Shown here: in pieces, positions 1 through 9,843 of the stretch
Layout: each line of letters opens with the position of its first letter
Numbering within the stretch: position 1 is the stretch's first letter
From: Romanomermis culicivorax
Lineage: Eukaryota > Nematoda > Enoplea > Mermithida > Mermithidae
Assembly (NCBI GenBank): GCA_963922205.1
Contig: CAWUHX010000012.1
Location: 1,984,001-2,048,000 of the forward strand
DNA: 64,000 nucleotides
Direction: 5' to 3'
Made by a program: the position numbers and the translations under genes
The notes under the pieces: model-generated
Database searches by the model: none
The model's input: only the letters and a program-made list of their open reading frames with translations
Told to the model about the DNA's origin: nothing

Positions 1-712
1 ACCACAAATATTACATACATATGCGCCACAAATGTTGCATTCACCATAAACGTCGCATGCGCTATACATGTTACACACACCTAATGTGCTACAGCTGCCA
101 CATGGGCTGCAATTGCTACAAACGCCACATGCATCATAAATGCTCTATGAACCACAAATGTGACATGCACCGCAAACGCCTCATTCACCACAAACGCCTC
201 ATGCGCCACAAACGCCCCATGTGCCACAAACGCCTCATGCGCCACAAACGCCTCATACGCCACAAACGCCTCATGCGCCACAAACGCCCCATGCGCCACA
301 AACGCCCAATGCGCCACAAACGCCTCATGCGCCACAAACGCCCCATGCGCCACAAACGCCTCATGCGCCACAAACGCCCAATGCGCCACAAACGCCTAAT
401 GCGCCACAAACGCCCCATACGCCACAAACGCCTCATGCGCCACAAACGCCCAATGCGCCACAAACGCCTCATGCGCCACAAAGGCCCCATACGCCACAAA
501 CGCCCCATGCGCCACAAACGCCTCATGCGCCACAAAGGCCCCATACGCCACAAACGCCCAATGCGCCACAAACGCCTCATGCGCCACAAAGGCCCCATGC
601 GCCACAAACGCCCCATGCGCCACAAACGCCCCATGCGCCACAAACGCCTCATGCGCCACAAACGCCTCATTCGCCACAAACGCCTCATTCGCCATATGCG
701 CCATGAACGCCT
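1..712. repeat. 18-bp minisatellite array
   Basis: Head-to-tail copies of an 18-base unit, consensus GCGCCACAAACGCCTCAT, with the last codon-like triplets varying between CCTCAT, CCCCAT and CCCAAT. Copies are nearly perfect from about 180 to 705 (about 29 units) and decay towards position 1, so the array may continue outside the window. Because 18 is a multiple of three and the unit has no stop in several frames, long repetitive reading frames exist on both strands (e.g. repeated MRHKRL, APQTPH, WRMRRL). These are by-products of the repeat; nothing supports a protein. Confidence 0.95.
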
Positions 713-920
713 CATGAAACAACACTTACAGAATGATAAATTCAAAACTTTTAACACTATAATGCAAAACATAGTAGTAGGCTAACAGAGTTGGGCCGAG
801 TAACTGCTCAGAAACAAAATTTGTCGAAATTGGTTTAGAAAATCCCGAACTTTGACTTTCAAAATCTGATGCACTTTTTTTGCTGAATTAATATCACCAT
901 TGTGGTCAGATATGTAACTA

Positions 921-1165
921 TAATCTGTTTTTTATAAAATGCTTCCAAATAATGAATCTGGAAAGCAAGTACTATTTTACACTTTCAGCATTTTCTACCA
1001 AGCCGTACGTCATACGAAGCTTAAATTTAGTGACGAAACTCAGTCAACACTCGGAAATTTTTTGAGTGGAAAAATTTACAGTAAAAGCTTCATGTGCAGG
1101 ATTTTCAAGTTACCTAATATTTGTGTCATTTTTCATTTTAGTAGCATTTTATAAAAAACAGACTA
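921..1165. mobile_element. Tc1/mariner-like MITE, family A, copy 1
   Basis: A 245-bp element bounded by inverted repeats of about 25 bp, TAATCTGTTTTTTATAAAAT at the left and its near-complement at the right, ending CAGACTA. TA flanks both sides, as for TA-target elements. Reversed, its interior aligns with a second 245-bp copy at 4921-5165 (shared GACACAAAT, TTACTGTAAA and TTACTTTCC-type blocks). There is no coding capacity. Confidence 0.8.
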
Positions 1166-2990
1166 TAGTTTATTAGAAAATTCCCCGATGGGGCAGAAAA
1201 AAGAATACACTTGCTTGGATAGTTGCCAAGCTAGAAAAAGGAGTGGAGTAGATTTTTGAGAACTTGGATTAAAGTTTGAAAAATCCACATTTGTTATATT
1301 GGATTTTTATTCTTTCTCATTAAAAAATGTTTTGTGTCCGTGATAAAGTATATTCTGCAGCTTCGTGTATTTTGTCCTCCAACTCTAGCTGAAAAATGAT
1401 GAGTGACTGGCTATTATAGTTATTTTGTTTTTTTCAACTTATACCTGTGATTGAAAAGGCGTCGTTAAGAACATAAAAAATCTGGGATTAGTTGCACTAA
1501 CCCAATCTGCGAACAATCTGAGCGTCCGAATTAGATTTCTGATCCTCAGTCGTGCCTCATACTGAGTACCCAAGTATTTTGGGTACCTACCCAGGTCAAT
1601 TTCAAAAATGAAATATGGGTACTACAGGTATTCAGGTGACCTGTTCACCCAAATTTCTAACGAGATATTCTATGGGTAAAACACTTATATACTTCAATGT
1701 CCAAGTACTTAAGAATAGTACTCAGGTTAGGTATGCAAAATACCAGGGTAACATGAGTACTGTAAAGACTGGTTACCAAGGTCATAAGATTTTCAAAGTG
1801 TGAAGCACTAAAGCACTAATCTTCAGTTTCAGCTAACCACAATGTCAAGATTATTTTCTTGCAGAACTAGCAATAATCACATAAGGCTTAAAATTAGCTA
1901 ATACTAATGTGTAAGCCCAGGTTCAGGAATTGCAGTGTTGAAATGCAAAAATTTAAGAAAATATTGCAACTCAACAATTCGAGATGGAGATAATCCGAAG
2001 AAATCGAGATTATAGCAAACACTGACATGTGCAACTGCTGAAACTGAGGGGATTGCTTTCTTGCTCGAGATTATCTTTGAACTCGAGGTAAAACCTTTAG
2101 TAGATATGGGCATTGGTTACAGTCATTTCGGACTCTCTGCAAACAGGGCAACAAGATAAAGCATACAGAAATGCCTTTAAAAAGTTTTTGATTCAGCCAT
2201 GCACATACTACCTTGAAGCAATTATCATCATCAAACTTATGTCTCTAAATGGATGCATGTTTGATTTTGTATGAAACAAAATTTTATCAGGCGCCCAAAT
2301 ATGAAACACTATTCACTACTTACTCCCCTATCTCTGTTAAAGTGATAGCAAACTTGCTCATGTTTCCTGTCAATCTTATATTTGAATTTCAGATATTTTC
2401 CTCATCTGTAAAAGCTCAGTGCAGTTGGAAGCATACATGTGCGAGGATAAAATGGGGATATTCGCCCACAGAGTTTTGAAATTTGGAAGTCCTTTCCTGT
2501 ATGGAAAAATTTTTTAGTAAACTTTTTGGGATTTTCGTCTCAAAAAATCAGGATCCACCCCTTCTGTAACAACCCTTCCCCCAAATTTCAGAGCTGTGCA
2601 TGTATGATTGGAAGTAGCGATGCATGTGAAAAATTTTCGAGAGGAAGAGTTAAAAAGCAAAAAATGGATTTTCCCAAAATTTCATTTCAATTCATTATAA
2701 AAAAATTTGTTTTTCCATGTGTTGTAGATTTTGAAAAAGTCCCGGAGGAGTCAATCGACTTTCTCCAGAGGCCAGCCAGAGGTACCTAGAGTCTCAGTGA
2801 AAGTGTTTACTCCTCCACCCCATGTGCATCAATGGTTGGTAGGTGTGCTGGTGCAGTCAGCTGCAGAATATACTTTTCCACGGACATGAAACACTTTTTA
2901 TGAGAAAGAATAGAAATCCAATATTACAAAGTGGATTTTTCAAACTTTAACTCAAGTCCTCAAAAATCTAGTCCAGTCCTTTTTACCTCC
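1166..2990. mobile_element. long-TIR element, family B, degenerate copy
   Basis: The left end (from TAGTTTATTAGAAAATTCCC) and the inverted segment ending near 2990 are diverged copies of the ~215-bp TIRs of the element at 62101-63162. Interior blocks also match: around 2070 (CGAGATTATCTTTGA) with 62549, and around 2415 (GCAGTTGGAAGCATACATGTG) with 62762. It is longer than the other copy by extra sequence around 2500-2830 and by another element near 1547-1812. Its right terminus is lost. No transposase reading frame was recognised. It starts directly against MITE A. Confidence 0.7.
1547..1812. repeat. decayed foldback element
   Basis: The right end AAAGTGTGAAGCACT (1796-1810) is the complement of the end of a 64-bp foldback at 52058-52121 (AGTGCTTCACACTTT). 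The left end (CAGTCGTGCCTCATACTGAG) is a poor partner. The interior holds several GGGTAC-type palindromes. It probably belongs to the same short inverted-repeat family and was inserted into family-B sequence. Confidence 0.4.
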
Positions 2991-3655
2991 ACCTTGTGTG
3001 TCACAGAGCCTATCGCATAATGTGACTGCCCATAGCAATCCTAGTCCTGGAAAGGGTCTTGTGAAGAGCTATAATCTTAGTCCTAATGGGAAGTACCATG
3101 GAAAGAGAAACCTGATAGGAGACTGAAGGGGTGAACCGACATTGTGGAGTAGGAGAGAGAAGGAGCTGGGGCGCATGGAGAAGACTTACTGGAACAATAT
3201 TCAAATTAATTATTTATTAATATATAATAAAGACAACGATGGCGTAAGGTGCTTCAACTTGATCCGAACTCTGTAGTGTTGAAATAGGAGTTTGGTGGAA
3301 CAAACTCGGTATTTATGCTAGCTGGAGTAGGAGTGTCAGTAGCTCCTGAGTACGGTAGGAGGCAGTGACTACAGTAATCGTTGATGCTTCTTGAAGGAGA
3401 AGAAGGTCGAGGTGAAGGCCAAAAATAGCTGGCGCTGGCCTTTCTTAGGCAAGAATGAGCCAGCATGCGTGCATTCCTGTAGAGACACAGGAAAGGTTTT
3501 CTGGAAGGACGCCAACTTTGTTTGCTAAAGTCGTTTGTCAAGTACAGAAATAGTTACAAAAACACGCGAACATGAAAGCATGAAAATACATTAATAGATG
3601 AGGATACTGTACGAGATTAAAGTTATACTGTAATATCACTTGAGCGGCTGTCCCT
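2991..3655. other. unassigned intergenic sequence
   Basis: No gene, RNA or repeat boundary can be supported here. A minus-strand frame over 3254-3541 shows no recognisable motif. The compositional shift around 3200-3540 may be another mobile-element fragment, but no second copy is present in the window. Confidence 0.4.
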
Positions 3656-4010
3656 GACAACACAAAGAAAAATTTTTTGGGTAAAGTGACTGCGTTTATT
3701 GAATTCCCCATGGTCAGTAACCCCTTCCCTAAAAATTGCGAAAATAAGTTTGTTCACACTCAGGATATTTTTTGGTGCGATATGACTGCATCCATTGAAT
3801 TCTCCATAGCCGAAAACCCCTCCCTCCAATAATGGCAGAAATGCATTTGTCTTTGCGAATATATGCTTGTTTACACACAGAATAACTTTTTTGTGTATAG
3901 TGACCGCATCCATTGAATTTCCTGTGGTCGAAAACTCCTTCCACTAAGAAATCACGAAAATACACTTGTTTACACCAGGGGATAATGTTTTTGTGTAAAG
4001 TGCAAAGCCC
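3656..4010 (-). repeat. ~98-bp minisatellite, short array
   Basis: About three degenerate units, each holding GACYGCRTYCATTGAATTYC, a YGGTCGAAAACYCCTTCC-like block, and GTTTACAC followed by GGATAAT. The anchor ATTGAATTC recurs near 3698, 3794 and 3912. It is the reverse complement of the larger array at 61190-61940 (GAATTCAAT anchors every 97-99 bp there). Confidence 0.75.
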
Positions 4011-4120
4011 AAGTATATTATAGTTTGACACTACTGCACTACCTATGATTGTTAGGTAAGATTTATTTTTCGCCATTAATTCTAACTTTGACAGTGAACA
4101 AAATTTACGTCATTTCAAAT

Positions 4121-4825
4121 GTAATATTTAAGAAACAATTTCTGTAAGAATTAACCGAGGCCTTTAAGTGTGATAAGTAAAAAATTAATCATACCTCAAA
4201 AAAGCACATTTTGTACCGTTTTTTGCGCTGAACAACATGCCAATGTTTGTTTGATCTAAAAATCAAAATTCGCATTGAAAAATCAATCCAAAGGTTGAAA
4301 TTTTTTTCAATTCTCAAAATTTTAGGTCACCAGGTATGCAATGTGGATCAATAATTATTTGTCAGTGTATCTAGCAATGCTTAGTGTATATGCTTGGCAC
4401 ATGTACTTATATGTAGCATCAAAATTATGGTTTACACTACACTTTAAATTTCAGTTTTCAGCAGTTATCAATGACTCAAATTAACACATTTTTGTACCCC
4501 GTAAAGTCAAATAATGAGTCTCATTGATCAAGCTCCACTATGTTATGGCTGGTACCCTTGGAGGCATACCCACAAAGTTTTATCAAAATTAAAAAAACCA
4601 TTGAGTGTGCCACAGTGAAACAAGTGGAAGCCATTTTTGAATCAAATTATGGAATTTTTTGTTTAAATATGCACTCATTCACTCAAATATGTAATAATCT
4701 AACTAAAACCTTTACGCATTGTAGGCCGACCTCTTGACTATATACCAATAAAGCTCGATCATAATGTCCTTATCCCTTACATGGGAAATTATACAAAGTA
4801 AAACATGTTTTTAACATTGATGATA
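4121..4825 (+). repeat. left terminal inverted repeat of the split DNA transposon
   Basis: Matches the reverse complement of 21537-22247 over nearly its whole length, with scattered substitutions and small indels. Paired blocks include TGATTAATTTTTTACTTATC near the outer end and GGGAAATTATACAAAGTAAA at the inner end (about 4787-4806). Confidence 0.85.
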
Positions 4826-4920
4826 AAACTTATGATGCAAATTTGTGTTCCATTCATTTAAACTATCACTATATCAAATCACAGTATCTTAACTTCAATG
4901 AATGAAATGAAGCCCACCAG

Positions 4921-5165
4921 TAGTCTGTTTTTTATAAAATGCTTCTAAACAGAAAAGTGACACAAATCAGTACTGTCATCAAAATCGTTTACATGGAGCT
5001 CTTACTGTAAAGTTTTTCACTAGAAAAATTGTTAGAGGTTAGCTCAGTATGCTCATAAATTTACGGTCCTGTATGATATATTGTTTATCAGAAACTCGTG
5101 GTAATCTGAAATACTACTTACTTTCCATTTTCATTTTCTAGAAGCAATTCTAGAAAAGCAGACTA
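4921..5165. mobile_element. Tc1/mariner-like MITE, family A, copy 2
   Basis: 245 bp, starting TAGTCTGTTTTTTATAAAAT and ending AAAAGCAGACTA, in the opposite orientation to copy 1 at 921-1165. TA flanks are present. It lies between the left TIR and the transposase-like remnant of the large DNA transposon. It has no coding potential. Confidence 0.8.
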
Positions 5166-5229
5166 TAGCTTTAAGCCATATCCCTCCGCTTTGTATACTA
5201 GATTATTGTACAGCTACTACAAGGAATGG

Positions 5230-5569
5230 TTTCCATGTACATGGTTTGGATTTTTTTACTTTTACTGTGGGATGGAAGCTATTGACATGTTAACCAAAGT
5301 TGTTAAAGCAATGGGAGTGCAAATGGGACTCACATGGAGACAAAAAACTACATCAAAGCCAAAAGAAGCTAAATTGTATTTAAAAGGCGATTATCAACTG
5401 CACATAAAATCAAAATCACATGTTTCTGATCATAGTTCATTGCGTGCTTTAAGTGATTCAATCCATCCGAAGTTACAAGAGAAAGGTACAAATTACATTC
5501 ATGACATGGATTGTGACGATGGTGAGCAGTTAAAGAGGATACTGAGAGACATCCAAGAAGCAGTGACTT
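5230..5569 (+). pseudogene. transposase-like gene remnant, 5' part
   Basis: An open stretch reads as MEAIDMLTKVVKAMG, then KGDYQLHIKS, HSSLRALSDSIHPKL and a Cys/Asp-rich HDMDCDDGEQLKRIL segment. It stops abruptly where the gypsy LTR begins at 5570. The pattern (basic DYxLH, ALSD, D/C-rich HDMxC, LKxIL) fits a large uncharacterised protein family that I recall from cnidarian and other invertebrate genomes. The family name is not claimed. The reading frame continues after the insertion at 19640. Upstream codons are not recognisable. Confidence 0.6.
5566..5569. repeat. target site duplication ACTT, left copy
   Basis: ACTT directly precedes the 5' LTR and recurs directly after the 3' LTR (19640-19643). 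A perfect 4-bp duplication is normal for Ty3/gypsy integrases. Confidence 0.9.
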
Positions 5570-6048
5570 TGTTGGGGTGGCGCCAGGTGCACGTGTTCAG
5601 CTTCCGGCGTCGGTGCGCAGGCGGTTGGACGCGGCGAAAAGTGGCGAGAAAAGAATGATAAATTTGCATAGGTTATTTCTGCCACTGTTTCGCGTTTTTG
5701 CTGTCTTTTTATTAGTGTGAAAAAAGACTTGTTTATGGAGCGTCGCCGCCATCGTCTTTATTATAAGATTTTTGTTTATTATTTTATATTGGCGTCGCCC
5801 TTCGTCACCCAATACAACTTGGACCTGTAAGTTGTTTTGTTTTGTGAGCGTAGTGGAAGGAGTCTTTAAGATTAGGAGTGGAGACTTGGGTAGGAACTCC
5901 TGAGGTACGTGCCAAGGTGTTCTGCCTGAGGTTTAGTGAAAGTTCTGGTGTATATCTGGTGAAACGTCTGGGAGAGTTTGGTGTTTATTGTTGTTGTTAG
6001 CCTGTGGTCAGAACTGTTGCTTAATTGTGACCCCACAGCAGCCTAACA
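5570..6048 (+). repeat. 5' LTR
   Basis: 479 bp, beginning TGTTGGGG and ending CCTAACA (TG...CA ends with a short inverted repeat). It appears identical to 19161-19639. It contains AT-rich stretches that could serve as promoter and a strong donor-like GTAAGT at 5827. No AATAAA was seen. Confidence 0.97.
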
Positions 6049-6132
6049 AGTGGTGGCCTCTTAACGCCTCTCACGACGGATAACCGGAGAACCACCAGAA
6101 AAATAACTAAACCTCCTGGGTTTTATTTGCAG
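5827..6132 (+). promoter_or_regulatory. possible leader intron or subgenomic splice signals
   Basis: CCT/GTAAGT at 5827 in the LTR is a near-consensus donor. TTTTATTTGCAG at 6121-6132, just upstream of gag, is a good acceptor. Together they could define a leader intron. Alternatively the same donor could serve a spliced ORF3 message. Inference only. Confidence 0.3.
6049..6070 (+). promoter_or_regulatory. primer-binding-site candidate
   Basis: TGGTGGCCTCTTAACG starts two bases after the 5' LTR. The leading TGG complements a tRNA CCA end, as expected of a minus-strand primer site. The matching tRNA was not identified. Confidence 0.4.
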
Positions 6133-6156
6133 TCACATACCGGAAAAATTAAAAAG

Positions 6157-9100
6157 ATGAGTATTCTGGTAGGAAAAATGTTGAGGACTCCTCCTAGGTC
6201 ACATGAACCTAGTGTTTCGAATCTGGACTCTGCTGAAGAACACGCAGCGGTAGAAAAGGTTCAAGCACAGGCGCCTGAGACTGAAGGAAGGAGAGAGAGT
6301 GGAATTGCCGAAATGGCAAGAGTTGAAGAAGAGTTGAGGAGAAGTAGTTTTGAGATGGCTAGGAGAGCCGAGATTGAAACTACTGTAAGTGGTAGTGTCA
6401 GAGGTCAGCAGACCTTTGAGAAGGAGAGACCGACGTCGCCCTCGAAGTTGGTCCATCCGATGGCCGAGACGCTGGAGGAGATTAGACGGAAATCGAAACC
6501 GGCGTGGAGGTCAAACATGGTGGACATGAATTACGACGAATATTACGAGGACGCGCCGGCCGATTTATACGACGACAAATATTCGAGGCGATACGACCCC
6601 GAAATGGCGAATTTTATTCGGCAAGAGGAGAAGAGGGATCGAGTCGATCCCAAGGACGTACGAATTAACGCACTGGAGAAGAAGGTCGAATTATTGATCA
6701 AGGTTATCGAAAGCGCGCAGATCAAGGAAAAGGAGTCGGAGGATGATCAACGGAGGAAGATAGGTGAGTCTTCTTACCTTGAGAATAGAGTTGAGAGAAT
6801 TAGTGAACCGAAGAGAGAGGTTCATTCAGAAGTTTATGTCAGGTCTCAAGAGGACAGAGACAAATATTCGGCTAGAGACAGAGGTTGGACTGAGGAGCCG
6901 CAGAGTTCGAGGAATGCTGAACAAGCACAATCGAATGCCTACGGTTACTCAGAGAATAGGAGGTCGAGGGAAAGGAAGGTGACTATTTGCGACGAATCGT
7001 CCCAGGGAGAGGATAGGTTTTCTCGTCCTACTCCTTGGAGAGATACCGCAAATAGAGCTGACCTTAGCCCTGAGAGGAGAAGAAAGAGAAAGTCAAAGAG
7101 TCGAAAGAGATCTCACAGATCTAGAGCTAGGAGTAGACATTACTCAGATAGTGATAACAGCAGTTCATCTACTTCGAACTCTAGCTCAAGTGTTGAAGTT
7201 GATGTGAGAGATGTGGTAAAGGCCTTGAAACATAGACCTTTGCATGATAGTATAAAGCCAACGGAGGCTTTGAAGTTTTTTACTGATCTGGAAAGTGAGT
7301 TTCTGGAGAATACGGCTGATAAAGTGAAGAAAGAGTGTTTGAGAAGGTTGTCTCAGAACACGGCAAGGAGGATAGCGAGAACATCCTCAAGTTATACAGA
7401 AGCGCGGAGGAATATTTTAAAGTATCTCGCGCCGACTTATGATTTGACGATGCTTAAAAGAGAGTTATTTAATATGAAACAGGAAGAAGGCGAGTCAGCC
7501 TTAGAGTTTTTAAAGAGATTGAGTAATCATGTGGATCTGGTCTATGCAGATCAGAGTGATCAAATAAGGCAAGAGAATATTATTAATGCCTTCATTTATA
7601 AGAGTAGTCCGTTGTACCAGACGGAGTTGCAGGATGTATTGCCATCAATGAAAACTTGGCAAGACCTTGCATACGCCGTAACTCAGATTGATAAAAAGTA
7701 TAAGAATGTGTTTACTACTTTTGGAGCCAAAGATAAACCGATTGTAGTGAATCAAGTTGTAGCGGAGGAGGTATGCCCGGAAATTGCTTTTGTCGGGAAT
7801 GCTCCGTATGGAAGTACTAAAAAGTATAACCAAACGAAGTCAAGACCACAAAATCAGTTGCAAAAGGCAGTGGAAGAGGAGAGAAGTGAGGAGAATGCGG
7901 AAGAGATGATACCTGGTCCGTCGCCTCGTGATGTCAAAAAGTCTAACGAGGAGCAGGCCAAGGAGTCTTTTCTAGCTATTCTCTCAAAGGAGTGGCTACA
8001 ATTGGTTCAGAAAGTAGACAAATTACAAGTTACTCAGAGTGAAGCCTTAAAAGAGTTGACTACTGTGAAGGCTGCGTCTGCTGAAAAGCAGAAGCAGTTG
8101 AAGCAGCAGAGACCCTATTGCATTTATCATAAGAATAATACGCATGCTACGGAGGAGTGTAAGACATTAGCATACCGGCGTCAGCAACAGCAGCGCGGTG
8201 GATTTAACCGTGGCATGTCTAATCAATATTATGGTGGTGATAGGAATGCTTCATATAGAGGAAGTTTTAGAGGTAGAGGTGGACCTCAATTTGGATTTAG
8301 AGGAAGAGGAAGAGGTGCCTATTATGTAGGATTCCCCGAAGAAGATCAAATGTACGGGTATGACCCAGAGTTTGAGAGATACAGGGAATTCTGCAGACTT
8401 AGGGAGCAAGGCATCCAGTTGCAGAGGCAACCTCAGTTGATGCTACCTGCACCAACTAGTCAACCTGCTATTCAGGGTAGTACCGTCCAGGATCAGTCTG
8501 GATCATTTGTTTCGAACCAGTCGCAACCTAGTTCGCATAACGTAATGGTGACAAGCCGTACGGATGTGGATGATGAAAGCGAAAAGAGTAGAAACAAATC
8601 TTCTAGTTTGGTTCTCGGAAGTATTATTCACCTGGATAAGGTGACACCTCTAGAGAAAGTGAAAGAAAGAGATTTGGCTCATGTGAAATATGGAAGAAAA
8701 GCAACGGACGTAGAGAGAAGGTTGTTGGAAAATTATCCGAAAACGGTTCCGTTCTATATAAATGTGGTTATTAAAGAAACGGCTACCAGAGCTTTAATTG
8801 ATACAGGAGCTCAGTGTACAGTCATGTCTTCTAAGCTTCTGAAAAGGGCATTAGACGTTGATTATACAGTGTACCCTCGTATCCTTAAAGTGACTGTAGC
8901 TGATGGAAAAGTTGTGCATGCCTATGGGTATGTACCAGTTTGTATGAAGACTGAATTCGGAAGTTTTCCAGTCAATGCTATAGTGTTGCCAGATGCAGGT
9001 GAGGACCTGATCTTGGGCACAGATTTTTTGGCACACCCAGATTTAGGTGTAGTGATTGATTTCAAAAGAAATGCCATGACGATACAGGGCATTGAGAGAA

Positions 9101-9843
9101 AGATTGACGTAGTTCAAGTTCCTTCTGTAACTACTGTGCAAACGGTAATGGAAGAAGTAACTAAAGTCAGTGTGGCGTCGACTGATTGCATAAGTCAAAT
9201 TGTTTATCCAAAAGTTTGTCTACTAAAGACAACTGTTGCAATTGTTGCATGTAGTAAAACCTACATTCCATATGGAACAGATGTTTTGATGAAGGCAAAA
9301 CTTTGGGATCAACATGGAGATGCCACATTGAACGGAATTATTGTCGAATCAAAGGATTCTGAAAGGAAGTTCAGAATGGAGAAAGCGGTTGTAGACGGAT
9401 CACAAGAGGAGTTTGTAGTACTAATCTCCAATACCACAGGTTCTGGATGTCGGTTTGAGAGAGATCAAATCATTGGCTATACAGAATCTATACTTATTGA
9501 AGATGATGATACGTACAACAAAGTGAAGGAAATGAAAAAGATAAAGGAGGAAGAGGAATATCAGACCTGCATGGTAAAGGAAGGAATGCCTGCATTATCA
9601 AAAGCTGATTCTGTAGAGTTCTATACTTCACTATGCAAGATGATATCAAAGGCAAAAATTTCGGAAGAGAAGAAAACGGAAGCTATAGAGTCTTTCTTGA
9701 AGTACAGAGATGTCTTTAGCTTGCCTGGTGATCCGGCTACTACAACCCCAGCTCTGACATGCAAGATAGATACAGGGGATGCAAGACCTGTAGCAAAGAG
9801 ATATTACAGAGCTTCAATTAATAGTCGGCCAGGAGTAAGGTGA
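6157..9843 (+). CDS. gag-pro: Gag-protease polyprotein, frame ends at TGA inside pol
   Basis: The start is taken at ATG 6157; an in-frame run upstream to 6127 lacks ATG. Order seen: charged N-terminus; an Arg/Ser-rich tract near 7070-7190; a retrotransposon-gag capsid-like region (about 7200-7700); a Cys-His knuckle of CX2HX4HX4C form (8118-8160); an RGG-rich stretch (about 8190-8330); an aspartic protease with ALIDTGAQC (DTG at 8800-8808) and the second-loop motif LILGTDFL (about 9008-9031); then the start of the RT module. It packages element RNA and supplies the protease. Translation stops at TGA 9841-9843, and the next ATG-led segment continues in the same frame. The break is either a point nonsense mutation or a readthrough site. 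Confidence 0.93.
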   Translation: MSILVGKMLRTPPRSHEPSVSNLDSAEEHAAVEKVQAQAPETEGRRESGIAEMARVEEELRRSSFEMARRAEIETTVSGSVRGQQTFEKERPTSPSKLVHPMAETLEEIRRKSKPAWRSNMVDMNYDEYYEDAPADLYDDKYSRRYDPEMANFIRQEEKRDRVDPKDVRINALEKKVELLIKVIESAQIKEKESEDDQRRKIGESSYLENRVERISEPKREVHSEVYVRSQEDRDKYSARDRGWTEEPQSSRNAEQAQSNAYGYSENRRSRERKVTICDESSQGEDRFSRPTPWRDTANRADLSPERRRKRKSKSRKRSHRSRARSRHYSDSDNSSSSTSNSSSSVEVDVRDVVKALKHRPLHDSIKPTEALKFFTDLESEFLENTADKVKKECLRRLSQNTARRIARTSSSYTEARRNILKYLAPTYDLTMLKRELFNMKQEEGESALEFLKRLSNHVDLVYADQSDQIRQENIINAFIYKSSPLYQTELQDVLPSMKTWQDLAYAVTQIDKKYKNVFTTFGAKDKPIVVNQVVAEEVCPEIAFVGNAPYGSTKKYNQTKSRPQNQLQKAVEEERSEENAEEMIPGPSPRDVKKSNEEQAKESFLAILSKEWLQLVQKVDKLQVTQSEALKELTTVKAASAEKQKQLKQQRPYCIYHKNNTHATEECKTLAYRRQQQQRGGFNRGMSNQYYGGDRNASYRGSFRGRGGPQFGFRGRGRGAYYVGFPEEDQMYGYDPEFERYREFCRLREQGIQLQRQPQLMLPAPTSQPAIQGSTVQDQSGSFVSNQSQPSSHNVMVTSRTDVDDESEKSRNKSSSLVLGSIIHLDKVTPLEKVKERDLAHVKYGRKATDVERRLLENYPKTVPFYINVVIKETATRALIDTGAQCTVMSSKLLKRALDVDYTVYPRILKVTVADGKVVHAYGYVPVCMKTEFGSFPVNAIVLPDAGEDLILGTDFLAHPDLGVVIDFKRNAMTIQGIERKIDVVQVPSVTTVQTVMEEVTKVSVASTDCISQIVYPKVCLLKTTVAIVACSKTYIPYGTDVLMKAKLWDQHGDATLNGIIVESKDSERKFRMEKAVVDGSQEEFVVLISNTTGSGCRFERDQIIGYTESILIEDDDTYNKVKEMKKIKEEEEYQTCMVKEGMPALSKADSVEFYTSLCKMISKAKISEEKKTEAIESFLKYRDVFSLPGDPATTTPALTCKIDTGDARPVAKRYYRASINSRPGVR

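Noticed and set aside
81..772. Long overlapping reading frames on both strands of the 18-bp array
   Set aside because: They follow from a stop-free 18-bp unit; the peptides are pure tandem hexamers and the frames are equally open in several phases.
5597..5812. 71-codon minus-strand frame in the LTR, repeated at 19188-19403
   Set aside because: Identical only because it lies inside the LTRs; no motif or start context.
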